Notes: generated by a model not told the origin, from the letters alone. Shown: positions 1-5,965, counted from the stretch's first letter. The stretch: 12,238 bases of DNA from an uncultured Acetatifactor sp. (GCA_910586435.1 CAJUGT010000118.1:1-12238), one strand, 5' to 3'. Made by a program: numbers and translations.

Positions 1-34
1 AAAAGACGCCTGCTTATGCAAGCATCCTTTGATG

Positions 35-292
35 TTATCCGTATATTATTTTTTTTAGTGTGCTTTGTGCCAGTCCGTATTGCTTCGACAGTGCTTCCAT
101 AGAATATCCGTTTTTAAAAAGAAACTGTATTTCCTTATTTCTCTTTTGATAGAATTTACGTGAACCACTGACTGAACCCCATTCCTCTTTGGCTGATGTC
201 TTGGGAATATATAGCACACATCCATTAATATATGTCTGAATCTCTTTTAATAATTTCTCTGGAAGAATTTCTGCTGCATTAATATATTTCAT
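35..292 (-). CDS. CD3324-family small helix-turn-helix protein (Mor-like)
   Basis: An 85-residue protein that opens MKYINAAEILPEKLLKEIQ, a start I associate with the CD3324 family of Firmicutes, whose C-terminal half resembles the Mor transcription activator HTH. The middle (about residues 22-47) has the IYIPK-like stretch LYIPKTSAKEEWG and a basic linker. Residues 53-84 form a two-helix HTH with the pattern EIQFLFKNGYSMEALSKQYGLAQSTLKKII. An AAGGAG ribosome binding site (301-306 on the plus strand as CTCCTT) precedes the ATG by about 8 bases. The full family length is present, so it looks intact. A DNA-binding role is inferred from the HTH; targets are unknown. Its upstream region carries the interleaved inverted repeats at 341-398, which would lie in its leader or control region. 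Family call fairly sure, function unsure. Confidence 0.8.
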   Translation of the reverse strand: MKYINAAEILPEKLLKEIQTYINGCVLYIPKTSAKEEWGSVSGSRKFYQKRNKEIQFLFKNGYSMEALSKQYGLAQSTLKKIIYG

Positions 293-340
293 TTTTGTCG
301 CTCCTTATTTACTATTTATAAATAAAGTGCAGATACAGCA

Positions 341-398
341 GAACATATAGTGTTATTCGCCCATGCAGATTGCTATATGTTCGCTATTCTGCATGGGC
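341..398. repeat. Two interleaved perfect inverted repeats (A-B-A'-B')
   Basis: GAACATATAG at 341-350 is the exact reverse complement of CTATATGTTC at 373-382 (10 bp). GCCCATGCAGA at 359-369 is the exact reverse complement of TCTGCATGGGC at 388-398 (11 bp). The arms alternate, so as RNA they can form a pseudoknot or two mutually exclusive hairpins; as DNA they could be two overlapping protein sites. The block ends about 50 bases upstream of the minus-strand HTH gene. No T-run follows either arm, so it is not an ordinary terminator. Confidence 0.8.
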
Positions 399-545
399 AA
401 AGATGTTCTCCCCATTTTGATATAATGCCCATATTTTTCTTTTCATAGAACATTGCTCCTTTCAACTTTTCTTTGACACCATTGGACATATATGTCTATG
501 TAAAAAAGCATTATAACATAAATTATTACATATTTCTACATAAGT

Positions 546-786
546 TCACCATAATTCCAAACTATCTTCTGTATCAACCCACATTTGCAAGTTACCGTCA
601 AGGGCTAATCGGGCATACTCAAGTGGTTCGTCTATTGCCAACGCGTCTAAAGCGCATTGGGAGCAGTGAGTTGTCCGTAACCCTTCTTTTACTACATTAC
701 AATCAATCAGAAGAAAGATGCCCATCAAAGGTTGTTACATCAACGCTGTTGTGGTACATATTGTATTCTGCATATATGAATCTCAT
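546..786 (-). pseudogene. Frameshifted small gene, DUF6061-like
   Basis: Two minus-strand frames together make one plausible small protein. From ATG at 786 one frame reads MRFIYAEYNMYHNSVDVTT and then FDGH, after which it hits stops. Near 711-723 the next frame takes over with LLIDCNVVKEGLRT and runs through ALDALAIDEPLEYARLALDG to a stop at 546. From memory this matches the layout of DUF6061 proteins: an N-terminal YNM..G.V....DG strand pair, then a helix ending near LDYLIYNDP.AYADLILNG. The total of 241 bases is one more than a multiple of three, so a single inserted base explains the break. No strong ribosome binding site is visible. Function of the family is unknown; such genes often sit in or near mobile DNA. 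An alternative is a sequencing error in an intact gene of about 79 codons. Confidence 0.5.
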
Positions 787-941
787 ATTTTATCTGTTCT
801 TTCTTTGCTGTATCAAAGCCATCGGCACCATGCTGTCCTACATTGACAGACACGAGCAAACAAGCCAGGGCTTTACAGACAACGTGAACGACATTGGGGT
901 CTGAACAGTACCATAAAAGAAAATAAATACAAAAGAGTCGC
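787..941. other. Intergenic stretch without a recognised gene
   Basis: The open plus-strand frame ending at 904 mostly covers the frameshifted minus-strand gene. Its tail (SYIDRHEQTSQGFTDNVNDIG) is not a protein I recognise. A further short open stretch after 980 reads AVFYAHGRPQEKSQQKPTDD before a stop, without a start codon or ribosome binding site. These look like gene debris, but I cannot assign them. Confidence 0.35.
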
Positions 942-970
942 TTGTATTACAAGCGGTCGTATTGTATAAT
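939..970 (+). promoter_or_regulatory. Promoter with overlapping palindrome for the ADP-ribosylglycohydrolase gene
   Basis: A -35 TTGTAT at 942-947 is followed by a 17-base spacer and a perfect -10 TATAAT at 965-970. The -35 box lies inside the inverted repeat CGCTTGT-ATT-ACAAGCG (939-955), whose position suits a repressor operator. Transcription would start near 977, leaving a leader of about 167 bases before the ATG at 1144. Confidence 0.65.
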
Positions 971-1143
971 TTATAGCATCTAACACGAATGCTGTTTTTT
1001 ATGCACACGGGCGTCCACAGGAAAAAAGCCAGCAGAAGCCCACGGATGACTGACGCAAGAGAGATTCCCTACTGGACTGATTGTCCATAGAATGTATTGA
1101 GTACAAGGAAAATGAGATAAAAATTTATAGGAGTGGAATAAAT

Positions 1144-2085
1144 ATGAAGAATGACGCATATGCCGGAGGACTTTACGGGTTATTAATTGGTGATGCTCTT
1201 GGGGTTCCTTATGAGTTTCACATGGCTGGGGAAATTCCGGCTTATGAAAAGATAGAGATGATACCACCCATGGGATTTGATAAAACATATGGGAATGTGG
1301 ACGCTGGAACATGGTCCGATGATGGTGCGCAGGCATTGTGTCTGCTGGATAGTCTTCTGGCTTGCGGCATGTTTGATCTGAAGGATTTCTCAGACAGGCT
1401 TTCTGGGTGGTATGAAGATGGATTGTGGGCGGTGAATGGTGTAGTTTTTGATGTGGGAATGCAGACAAGTGAGGCGCTCAGTGCCTATCGCTCAGGTCTG
1501 AGTCCGGAAAAATGCGGTTTTCTCAGGCCCGATGGCAAGGGAAACGGCGCTTTAATGCGGGTGCTTCCTCTTGCGCTGTGGCATAAGGGGACGGATAAAG
1601 ATCTGGTACTGGACGCCCATAGCCAATGCCTGATAACACATGGGCATCCCTGTAATCAAGTGTGCTGTGCGTTATATTGTCTTGTGGCAAGGTATTTATT
1701 GGGAGGTGCGGATTTTGGAGCAGCCCTCAAGGAGGCCGTTGGCGTGCTGAGGGGGATATATCAGGAGATGCCGATTTATGAAAAGGAACTGGAATGGAGT
1801 GTCAGACCGGAAGATGAATGGAAGGGCAGGGGGTCAGGATATGTGGTGGACTGTCTGCGCTCGGCGTTTATGATTATGAAGACTGCGGAATGTTATGAAA
1901 ATGCCGTAAAATACGCTATTATGTTGGGGGATGACACGGATACAACAGCATGCGTCACAGGTGGGCTTGCTGGAATTCAATACGGTTTTCAGGGCATACC
2001 TAAGCGCTGGTATGATGTGCTGAAAGAGAAAGAATCTGTGGAGGAGCTTCTGGGACGGCTATGTAGTGCAGAAGGCTCTAACTGA
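1144..2085 (+). CDS. ADP-ribosylglycohydrolase family protein
   Basis: A 313-residue enzyme of the DraG/ARH fold (Pfam PF03747). The family removes ADP-ribose from proteins or nucleic acids, or hydrolyses related N-glycosidic bonds, using two bound magnesium ions. Visible signatures are GLYGLLIGDALGVPYEF near residues 9-25, the first metal motif GTWSDDGA (55-62), GNGALMRVLPLAL in the middle, and the second metal motif GDDTDTTACVTGGLAG at 262-277. Length is normal for the family. The ATG at 1144 is chosen because AGGAG at 1129-1133 sits 10 bases upstream and the family N-terminus begins there; an upstream TTG at 1081 has no ribosome binding site. The first metal motif is SDDG, where TDDT or SDDT is usual. 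It is preceded by its own promoter at 939-970. No ADP-ribosyltransferase partner is nearby, so the substrate is unknown. Confidence 0.92.
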   Translation: MKNDAYAGGLYGLLIGDALGVPYEFHMAGEIPAYEKIEMIPPMGFDKTYGNVDAGTWSDDGAQALCLLDSLLACGMFDLKDFSDRLSGWYEDGLWAVNGVVFDVGMQTSEALSAYRSGLSPEKCGFLRPDGKGNGALMRVLPLALWHKGTDKDLVLDAHSQCLITHGHPCNQVCCALYCLVARYLLGGADFGAALKEAVGVLRGIYQEMPIYEKELEWSVRPEDEWKGRGSGYVVDCLRSAFMIMKTAECYENAVKYAIMLGDDTDTTACVTGGLAGIQYGFQGIPKRWYDVLKEKESVEELLGRLCSAEGSN

Positions 2086-2172
2086 AATATGGGCTTTATT
2101 ATAGGTGAAGATACACCATACGGCAGATATGTCTGGGAAGCCTGAAATCTTAGTGCCTGACGCTAAGAAACG

Positions 2173-2256
2173 GCAAAACAGCGCAAGGCAGAAACATACA
2201 AAGGACTTCTGCCTTGACCAGTTCCGCCATGTCCTTTCGTGTACAGTCCGGCGCAT
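2173..2256. repeat. Direct repeat, copy 1 (compact form)
   Basis: This 84-base unit starts with GCAAAACAGCGCAAGGCAGA and ends with GTGTACAGTCCGGCGCAT. It matches the unit at 3424-3580 almost exactly over two blocks of 35 and 51 bases, in the same orientation, on the other side of the Rpn gene. Within it, AAGGCAGAA and TTCTGCCTT form a 9-bp inverted repeat. It carries no convincing gene of its own; short frames through it are artefacts. Confidence 0.8.
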
Positions 2257-2351
2257 AATAAGTATCTCTAAATTGATTTGCCCTATCCCAAATTTTATAA
2301 GTTTATTTCTATATCCATCAATACCTTCTTCCGCATTCTAACACTATCACT

Positions 2352-3269
2352 TTACACTGACTGAAGACTTGCGAGCTGTTCCACTTCTGCAACACTAAGG
2401 CCAGAATCCTCTGCAATTTCCTCAATTGTCATTTTTCCTCTTTTCAGCATCCTAAGTGCGGTTTCTTTTTTTGTTTCACTTATGCCTTTGTTTAAAATTC
2501 TTCGTGCTTCTGTTTCAATCAAAGCTCCGCCCATCATATCACCTACACCTTTCTGCACATTCTCGTATTTCTGTGCAATTTCTTTAATCACATCACCGGA
2601 AAGCTCTATGATTGTCCGCTTATCAAACGCCCCAATCACTTCCTGATGTTCCAATTCATCAAGTCTTTCTAAAATTTGTTGATACTCTGCCTTTAATTCT
2701 TCCAGTTTCTGCTCGTTACTATTATACTCTGGAAAACCTTTCTCATGTGAAAAAATATAAAATGGAATCAACATTAGCAGACCTTTTTGAAAAATTTCAT
2801 CCAGTGAATATGCCTGTACTTTCATAATCGGCACATCATACTGAACCGTCCCGCCCGGTGTAATAATAATATACTTCATTTTATCTGGTGTCTTTTTGTA
2901 AGTCCGAAGGTATAGAACTGCCGTATTTGGAAAAGTTACAGTCAGAGTTTCCTCTGCAATCTCACTCTCGTCAAGCGCTATCTGTGTGTCATATTCAAAA
3001 AGTCTTATCGTGATTTTCCCGTCCGGTAGACTGCTTTCACATTCAATATGGTATTTCTTTGGTACCTTACCGAAAACTGTAAAATTTGTGTCCGTAATTC
3101 GTTCTTTGGCGGCTTCGTTTTGCTGGTTCAAAAAATGTTCATTAGGAAAAAACTGGATTTCTTCCTTGCCTGTATATGTTTCCCCAAAAATTTCATTGAT
3201 TATGGGAATAATCAGCTTGCGGCAGTCATTCAGGATTGTCCTGAATGCCCCGTCATATATATTTGCCAT
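2352..3269 (-). CDS. Rpn family recombination-promoting nuclease / PD-(D/E)XK protein
   Basis: A 305-residue protein of the Rpn (transposase_31-like) family, known from E. coli RpnA work as DNA endonucleases that raise RecA-independent recombination. The nuclease core is at residues 1-130: D60 in ITDTNFTV, then the strand YHIECES (73-79) giving E76 and E78, followed by the family hallmark IRLFEYDTQIALDE (88-101). The usual motif is IECQS; here the glutamine is glutamate. A coiled-coil-like stretch rich in L and E follows (about 190-215). A C-terminal HTH-like tail MTIEEIAEDSGLSVAEVEQL is typical of Clostridia members. The ATG at 3269 has an AAAGGA ribosome binding site and a TTGTAT/TATGAT promoter upstream. 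It is complete and bracketed by direct repeats at 2173-2256 and 3424-3580, so it may have arrived as an accessory gene. Confidence 0.88.
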   Translation of the reverse strand: MANIYDGAFRTILNDCRKLIIPIINEIFGETYTGKEEIQFFPNEHFLNQQNEAAKERITDTNFTVFGKVPKKYHIECESSLPDGKITIRLFEYDTQIALDESEIAEETLTVTFPNTAVLYLRTYKKTPDKMKYIIITPGGTVQYDVPIMKVQAYSLDEIFQKGLLMLIPFYIFSHEKGFPEYNSNEQKLEELKAEYQQILERLDELEHQEVIGAFDKRTIIELSGDVIKEIAQKYENVQKGVGDMMGGALIETEARRILNKGISETKKETALRMLKRGKMTIEEIAEDSGLSVAEVEQLASLQSV

Positions 3270-3296
3270 ATTTTTTTCCTTTCTTGTTGTGTACTT

Positions 3297-3325
3297 ATCA
3301 TATCATTTTTTTACTTCAAATACAA
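3297..3325 (-). promoter_or_regulatory. Promoter of the Rpn-family gene
   Basis: On the minus strand TTGTAT (3320-3325) and TATGAT (3297-3302) are separated by exactly 17 bases, ending about 27 bases before the ATG at 3269. Both boxes are near consensus for the housekeeping sigma factor, and the distance suits a short leader with the AAAGGA ribosome binding site. Confidence 0.6.
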
Positions 3326-3333
3326 TAATTTCA

Positions 3334-3489
3334 CAGGATTTCACGCTGTTCCTGTCAGAACTTACCACCCACGAGCAGTTACGGAAATTCATGATTGGCC
3401 TGGAGATATATGTGAATGGTCTTGCAAAACAGCGTAAGGCAGAAACATACAAAGGACTGAATTTCTGTAAAACAAAGGGAATTGCGTAA
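3334..3489 (+). pseudogene. Possible 5'-truncated coding remnant
   Basis: The plus-strand frame from 3334 reads QDFTLFLSELTTHEQLRKFM, continues through IGLEIYVNGLAKQRKAETYKG and stops at 3487-3489. Residue composition is protein-like with amphipathic helices, unlike the antisense frames around it. There is no start codon with a ribosome binding site, because the upstream part is the Rpn control region. The last residues run into the direct repeat, and the repeat copy at 2173 reads AKQRKAETYKGL in the same frame. I do not recognise the family. It may be the tail of a gene broken when the repeat or the Rpn gene was inserted. Confidence 0.3.
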
Positions 3490-3580
3490 TATTCGCAATT
3501 CCCTTTTTCCAAGATTGTGTGAAATTATTCTTCTGCCTTGATCAGTTCCGCCATGTCCTTTCGTGTACAGTCCGGTGCAT
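3424..3580. repeat. Direct repeat, copy 2 (with 71-base insert)
   Basis: Blocks 3424-3458 and 3530-3580 match 2173-2207 and 2206-2256 with only three substitutions. Here the two blocks are separated by 71 bases (3459-3529) that are absent from copy 1. The insert contains a perfect 13-bp hairpin. The two copies lie about 1.25 kb apart and enclose the Rpn gene with its promoter. Confidence 0.8.
3474..3508 (+). terminator. Strong hairpin with T-run inside repeat copy 2
   Basis: AAAGGGAATTGCG (3474-3486) pairs perfectly with CGCAATTCCCTTT (3494-3506) around the loop TAATATT, and five T bases follow on the plus strand. It resembles an intrinsic terminator, possibly bidirectional, although the T-run is short and no gene clearly ends at it. 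Confidence 0.5.
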
Positions 3581-3627
3581 GACATGTTTGTCATTTGTTT
3601 GGGCAGGAAGTGGTCGGTACATTGGCT

Positions 3628-3771
3628 TTAATTAAAAAGTGATATACCATATTTTATTTTACGGAAGATTTTATATCCCAGAGTTCCGAATAAAGATATT
3701 ACAATATATAAAGTGGAAAGCGCTCCTGATGCGCCGCCAATAATTATCAAAATGATCATTCCTATATTCAT
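3628..3771 (-). CDS. Small single-pass membrane protein, 47 residues
   Basis: An ORF below usual length cut-offs reads MNIGMIILIIIGGASGALST and then LYIVISLFGTLGYKIFRKIK before ending YGISLFN. A hydrophobic segment covers residues 3-31 and a basic stretch follows at 34-41, so the predicted topology is a membrane anchor with a cytoplasmic positive tail. The ATG at 3771 has a strong AAAGGAG ribosome binding site 7-8 bases upstream, which is the main reason to accept it. It recalls small unnamed membrane proteins of Lachnospiraceae, from memory only. It lies downstream of the signal-peptide gene at 3861-4301 in the same direction, beyond that gene's terminator. The 76-codon frame over the same bases is rejected. 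Function is unknown; a type I toxin-like peptide or a membrane regulator are possibilities. Confidence 0.65.
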   Translation of the reverse strand: MNIGMIILIIIGGASGALSTLYIVISLFGTLGYKIFRKIKYGISLFN

Positions 3772-3798
3772 GATACTCTCCTTTGACATTTTTTCGTA

Positions 3799-3836
3799 CA
3801 AAAAACCAGCCTCCCCACTGTTTGGTGCGGGGGCTT
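3799..3836 (-). terminator. Intrinsic terminator after the signal-peptide gene
   Basis: On the minus strand AGCC and CCC pair with GGG and GGCT (3829-3835 with 3808-3815, one bulged base) and the stem is followed by GGTTTTTTG. It lies 25 bases past the stop at 3861 and just before the small membrane protein gene, so that gene depends on read-through or an internal promoter. Confidence 0.6.
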
Positions 3837-3860
3837 ATTCTCAGTGTGTTAAAAAAAGAA

Positions 3861-4301
3861 TTATCTGCCAATAGAAATAGGAGAGCAGGGTTTTTCTCCA
3901 TCCTGTCGGTGGATGTAGCCCATAATAATTGTATTGCTGATAATTTCCCGGAAGAAACAGGAGGTATCAGCAGAAGAATTGTCGGAAAAGGAACAAGGGA
4001 AAAAACATGCCAAGGAGAAAGGAAAGCCGCCGTTTTGGCTGATGCGGACCTTTATCCTTCGCAATGTATGACGGGAAGTAAGGGCTGTTTCGCATTGTTT
4101 CAACAATCTGGACACATAAATCTGTTCCAGGGGGAGCGAAGCATCAAAATGATTGATATTCCCCTCTTCTCTGGGGGTGGAAAGGGTATTGGCACACGAA
4201 AAAAAGGAATCTGTCATGGCAGCGCCAAAACACGTTCCGTAAATCAGGAGAAGTATAATAAATAGATAGCAAATTCCGGATTTGTGCCTTTTAAAATACA
4301 T
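3861..4301 (-). CDS. Hypothetical exported or membrane-anchored protein
   Basis: A 146-residue protein that begins MYFKRHKSG followed by the hydrophobic stretch ICYLFIILLLIYGTCFGAA (10-28), a signal peptide or anchor. Then come TDSFF, a variable polar middle rich in serine and basic residues, and the C-terminus MGYIHRQDGEK. The combination of an N-terminal anchor, TDSFF and a final YIHxxDGEK is a pattern I associate with unnamed Lachnospiraceae proteins. This is recall, not a search. The ATG at 4301 is preferred over a TTG at 4328 because AGGGAG lies 5 bases upstream of it. A terminator follows at 3799-3836. Middle-region hydrophobicity is low, so only one membrane pass is expected. Function is unknown. 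Confidence 0.6.
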   Translation of the reverse strand: MYFKRHKSGICYLFIILLLIYGTCFGAAMTDSFFSCANTLSTPREEGNINHFDASLPLEQIYVSRLLKQCETALTSRHTLRRIKVRISQNGGFPFSLACFFPCSFSDNSSADTSCFFREIISNTIIMGYIHRQDGEKPCSPISIGR

Positions 4302-4337
4302 AACATCTCCCTGTGACACATGCGACAAGTAGTGCGA

Positions 4338-5108
4338 TTAACTGTCACATTCATATAAATACATGTTTCCTTTTTTGCCGACTCTGTCCACTGTTCCTAC
4401 ATAATATAATATGTTCAGTACTGTCTGGGCCAAAGATACGGAAATGTGGGCGGCTTTGGCAAAGTCTTTGGAAGTAAAGGGGCCTTCTAATTCCAATGGG
4501 ACAAACTGCATATAATCCGCCATGCAGTCAATTTCCAATTCCTGTACGAATTCTACGGGAATGCGGTCATAGCGGCTGGCACCCTTTTTTTTGTCTTTGC
4601 TCCAACCATTCAAAAGTTTATATTCTTCCACGTTCAGCAGGGCAAGCCGAAAGCGGATATTAGGGTCTTTCAGAAAAGTCTTGATTTTGTATAATTCAGG
4701 GAAAACCGTGTAAGGGGTTCCCTTAGTGGGAGATTTTCGCTTTTTGCTTAGTTCGCCGCTGTCTGCGTCTATCCATATAAGCCATTTTTCTTTTGGGATA
4801 GGATAGACAATGGTAACAGGGTATAAGGGAAGGAAAGCGGTCAGTTTATCCCGAAGTTTGTTAAATTGTCTTGTCTGTATCTCAATGATTTCTCCCTGGG
4901 AATAAATATCGGCTACAAAGTTCTCAATGGGGATTTCCTGATTGTCCTCATTAGGAGAATAATAATTTTTTAATACGGCATGTACTGTTTTTTCCGATAA
5001 AGTGCCGATGCCAAAACGTTGTCTGTCTATCCCTATGACTTTCTGTTTGGCTTTGTCAAAAGCTTCTTTGTCCGGCATATGTTCTGTATTCCAGTTCCGT
5101 CTCTCCAC
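4338..5108 (-). CDS. Conserved hypothetical protein with nuclease-like motif and C-terminal winged helix
   Basis: A 256-residue protein I associate with an uncharacterised Clostridia family (possibly DUF8091). The N-terminal part has GTLSEKTVHAVLKNYY (35-50) followed by NFVADIYSQGEIIEIQTRQF (63-82). The spacing of a helix with E39, then D67, then E76-x-Q78 resembles a PD-(D/E)XK core in which the final lysine is replaced, as in other variant members. Residues 95-115 give further strands (YPVTIVYPIPKEKWLIWID). A basic linker leads to a C-terminal winged-helix-like segment, FTSKDFAKAAHISVSLAQTV and LNILYYVGTVDRVGKKGNMY (about 212-251). The start is GTG at 5108 with GGGAG about 5 bases upstream; an internal ATG at codon 11 is the alternative. 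No operon partner is obvious. Existence of the gene is sure, the nuclease idea is inference. Confidence 0.75.
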   Translation of the reverse strand: MERRNWNTEHMPDKEAFDKAKQKVIGIDRQRFGIGTLSEKTVHAVLKNYYSPNEDNQEIPIENFVADIYSQGEIIEIQTRQFNKLRDKLTAFLPLYPVTIVYPIPKEKWLIWIDADSGELSKKRKSPTKGTPYTVFPELYKIKTFLKDPNIRFRLALLNVEEYKLLNGWSKDKKKGASRYDRIPVEFVQELEIDCMADYMQFVPLELEGPFTSKDFAKAAHISVSLAQTVLNILYYVGTVDRVGKKGNMYLYECDS

Positions 5109-5414
5109 TTCGGCTCCCTTGTCTGGGCAGTGTTATTCAGTCGCTGTAGCGTCTGAAAACCCTTCCGGGAGCTTTATGTTTTGAGACTGTTTTTTATATT
5201 TCAGTTCCCGTTGGCGGCTCGTTTTCTTTTATTTATGGTCAGCAGTTCTATCAGCCTTCGGTTTTGAAGCAGCCACAGTATTATTATGTATTATGGAGGA
5301 TGTGATTGATAGACTGACATTGCAATAATAGCATAAAACCCATTGGATTACAATGTGAATATTTTGATTGTAATTTGGATTTTAATATATTATGAAAATA
5401 TAGATATTTTAATA
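5109..5414. other. Intergenic region with an 8-bp inverted repeat
   Basis: No complete gene is seen. On the minus strand a stop-bounded stretch reads SRQRELKYKKQSQNIKLPEG and ends at 5133, with no start codon; it may be debris. ATTACAAT at 5347-5354 and ATTGTAAT at 5367-5374 form a perfect inverted repeat with a 12-base gap, about 40 bases upstream of the padR promoter. The stretch from 5340 is very A+T rich, as expected for a promoter upstream region. Confidence 0.5.
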
Positions 5415-5444
5415 TTGACAATACTGTGTGGCATACAGTATAAT
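5415..5444 (+). promoter_or_regulatory. Consensus promoter of the padR operon with overlapping operator
   Basis: TTGACA (5415-5420) and TATAAT (5439-5444) are both perfect, with an 18-base spacer. The inverted repeat ATACTGT-N7-ACAGTAT (5421-5441) fills the spacer and enters the -10 box. A repressor bound there would block RNA polymerase. PadR proteins commonly repress their own promoters through such dyads, so autoregulation is the natural reading. Confidence 0.8.
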
Positions 5445-5482
5445 GCAACATAGAAAGAGTTACATAGGAAAGGAGGATATGC

Positions 5483-5821
5483 TTGGGAGAGGAAAGAGAT
5501 TTACTAGAGGGATTATTGTTGGAGCTGCGAAGAGGGACATTGGTATTAAGCGTATTAAGCCAGATGAAAGAGCCGAAGTATGGTTATGCGCTGGTGCAGG
5601 GATTAGAAGAACAGGGAGTGTCCATTGATCCTAATACCCTGTACCCGTTGCTGCGCAGGCTGGAAAAGCAGGGACTGCTGCAAAGTGAATGGGAAACAAG
5701 TGGTTCTAAGCCGAGAAAATATTATCGGCGTACAGAATTGGGAAATCACATCTACAAGGAGCTGAGAGACCAGTGGGAACACCTGGCCGCAGGCATGAAA
5801 CGACTGTTGGAAGTGGAGTAA
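5483..5821 (+). CDS. PadR family transcriptional regulator
   Basis: A 112-residue PadR-type winged-helix repressor of the short subfamily. The core runs LRRGTLVLSVLSQMKEPKYGY (15-35), then ALVQGLEEQGVSIDPNTLYP with the recognition helix, LLRRLEKQGLL and the wing SEWETSGSKPRKYYRRTELG. The C-terminal helix EHLAAGMKRLLEVE (99-112) serves dimerisation. The start is a TTG at 5483 because AGGAGG at 5471-5476 lies 6 bases upstream. The ATG at 5479 is only two bases from it and in another frame. It is followed by a HAAS-domain membrane gene, the standard PadR partner, which probably shares its message. The promoter at 5415-5444 carries an operator-like inverted repeat, so self-repression is likely. 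The inducing signal is unknown. Confidence 0.93.
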   Translation: MGEERDLLEGLLLELRRGTLVLSVLSQMKEPKYGYALVQGLEEQGVSIDPNTLYPLLRRLEKQGLLQSEWETSGSKPRKYYRRTELGNHIYKELRDQWEHLAAGMKRLLEVE

Positions 5822-5832
5822 AATAGGGGGGG

Positions 5833-5965
5833 AGGGCACCGGAGTGAAGAGACGGTACTGGAAAAACCAGTCTCGGAATGAAGGTGCCCGGAAGAAATCT
5901 TAGACAAGAAATGGATAAGATTTCTTCCCAAGTAAGGGCACCGGAGTAAAGAGACGGTACTGGAA
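5833..5965 (+). repeat. 31-bp direct repeats with competing stems in the padR-HAAS gap
   Basis: Bases 5833-5863 and 5935-5965 are identical except for one position, with a period of 102 bases. Each contains GGGCACC (5834-5840 and 5936-5942), and a single complementary GGTGCCC lies between them at 5883-5889, so only one copy can pair at a time. Copy 1 also holds the small hairpin ACTGG-AAAAA-CCAGT. Copy 2 ends right at the AGGAGG (5967-5972) of the next gene. Confidence 0.75.
5890..5928 (+). other. Perfect 13-bp stem-loop upstream of the HAAS gene
   Basis: Bases 5890-5902 (GGAAGAAATCTTA) pair fully with 5916-5928 (TAAGATTTCTTCC) around a 13-base loop. No T-run follows, so it is not a terminator. 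It sits between the two copies of the direct repeat and may set message stability or translation of the downstream gene. Confidence 0.7.

Noticed and set aside
421..426. TATAAT on the plus strand
   Set aside because: No -35 box at 16-18 bases and no gene downstream in that direction.
473..904. 143-codon plus-strand frame
   Set aside because: It is antisense to the better supported DUF6061-like reading, has low-complexity composition and lacks a ribosome binding site.
1081..1143. N-terminal extension of the ADP-ribosylglycohydrolase from TTG
   Set aside because: No ribosome binding site; the family N-terminus and AGGAG point to 1144.
3379..3594. 71-codon minus-strand frame through the repeat
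   Set aside because: It consists of the repeat and hairpin insert and has no ribosome binding site or protein-like composition.
5143..5158. Near-palindrome TCGCTGTAGCG region as a possible tRNA arm or terminator
   Set aside because: Short imperfect stem without T-run and no cloverleaf around it.
5428..5628. 66-codon frame overlapping padR
   Set aside because: It is the shifted frame of padR; the AGGAGG spacing fits the TTG at 5483.
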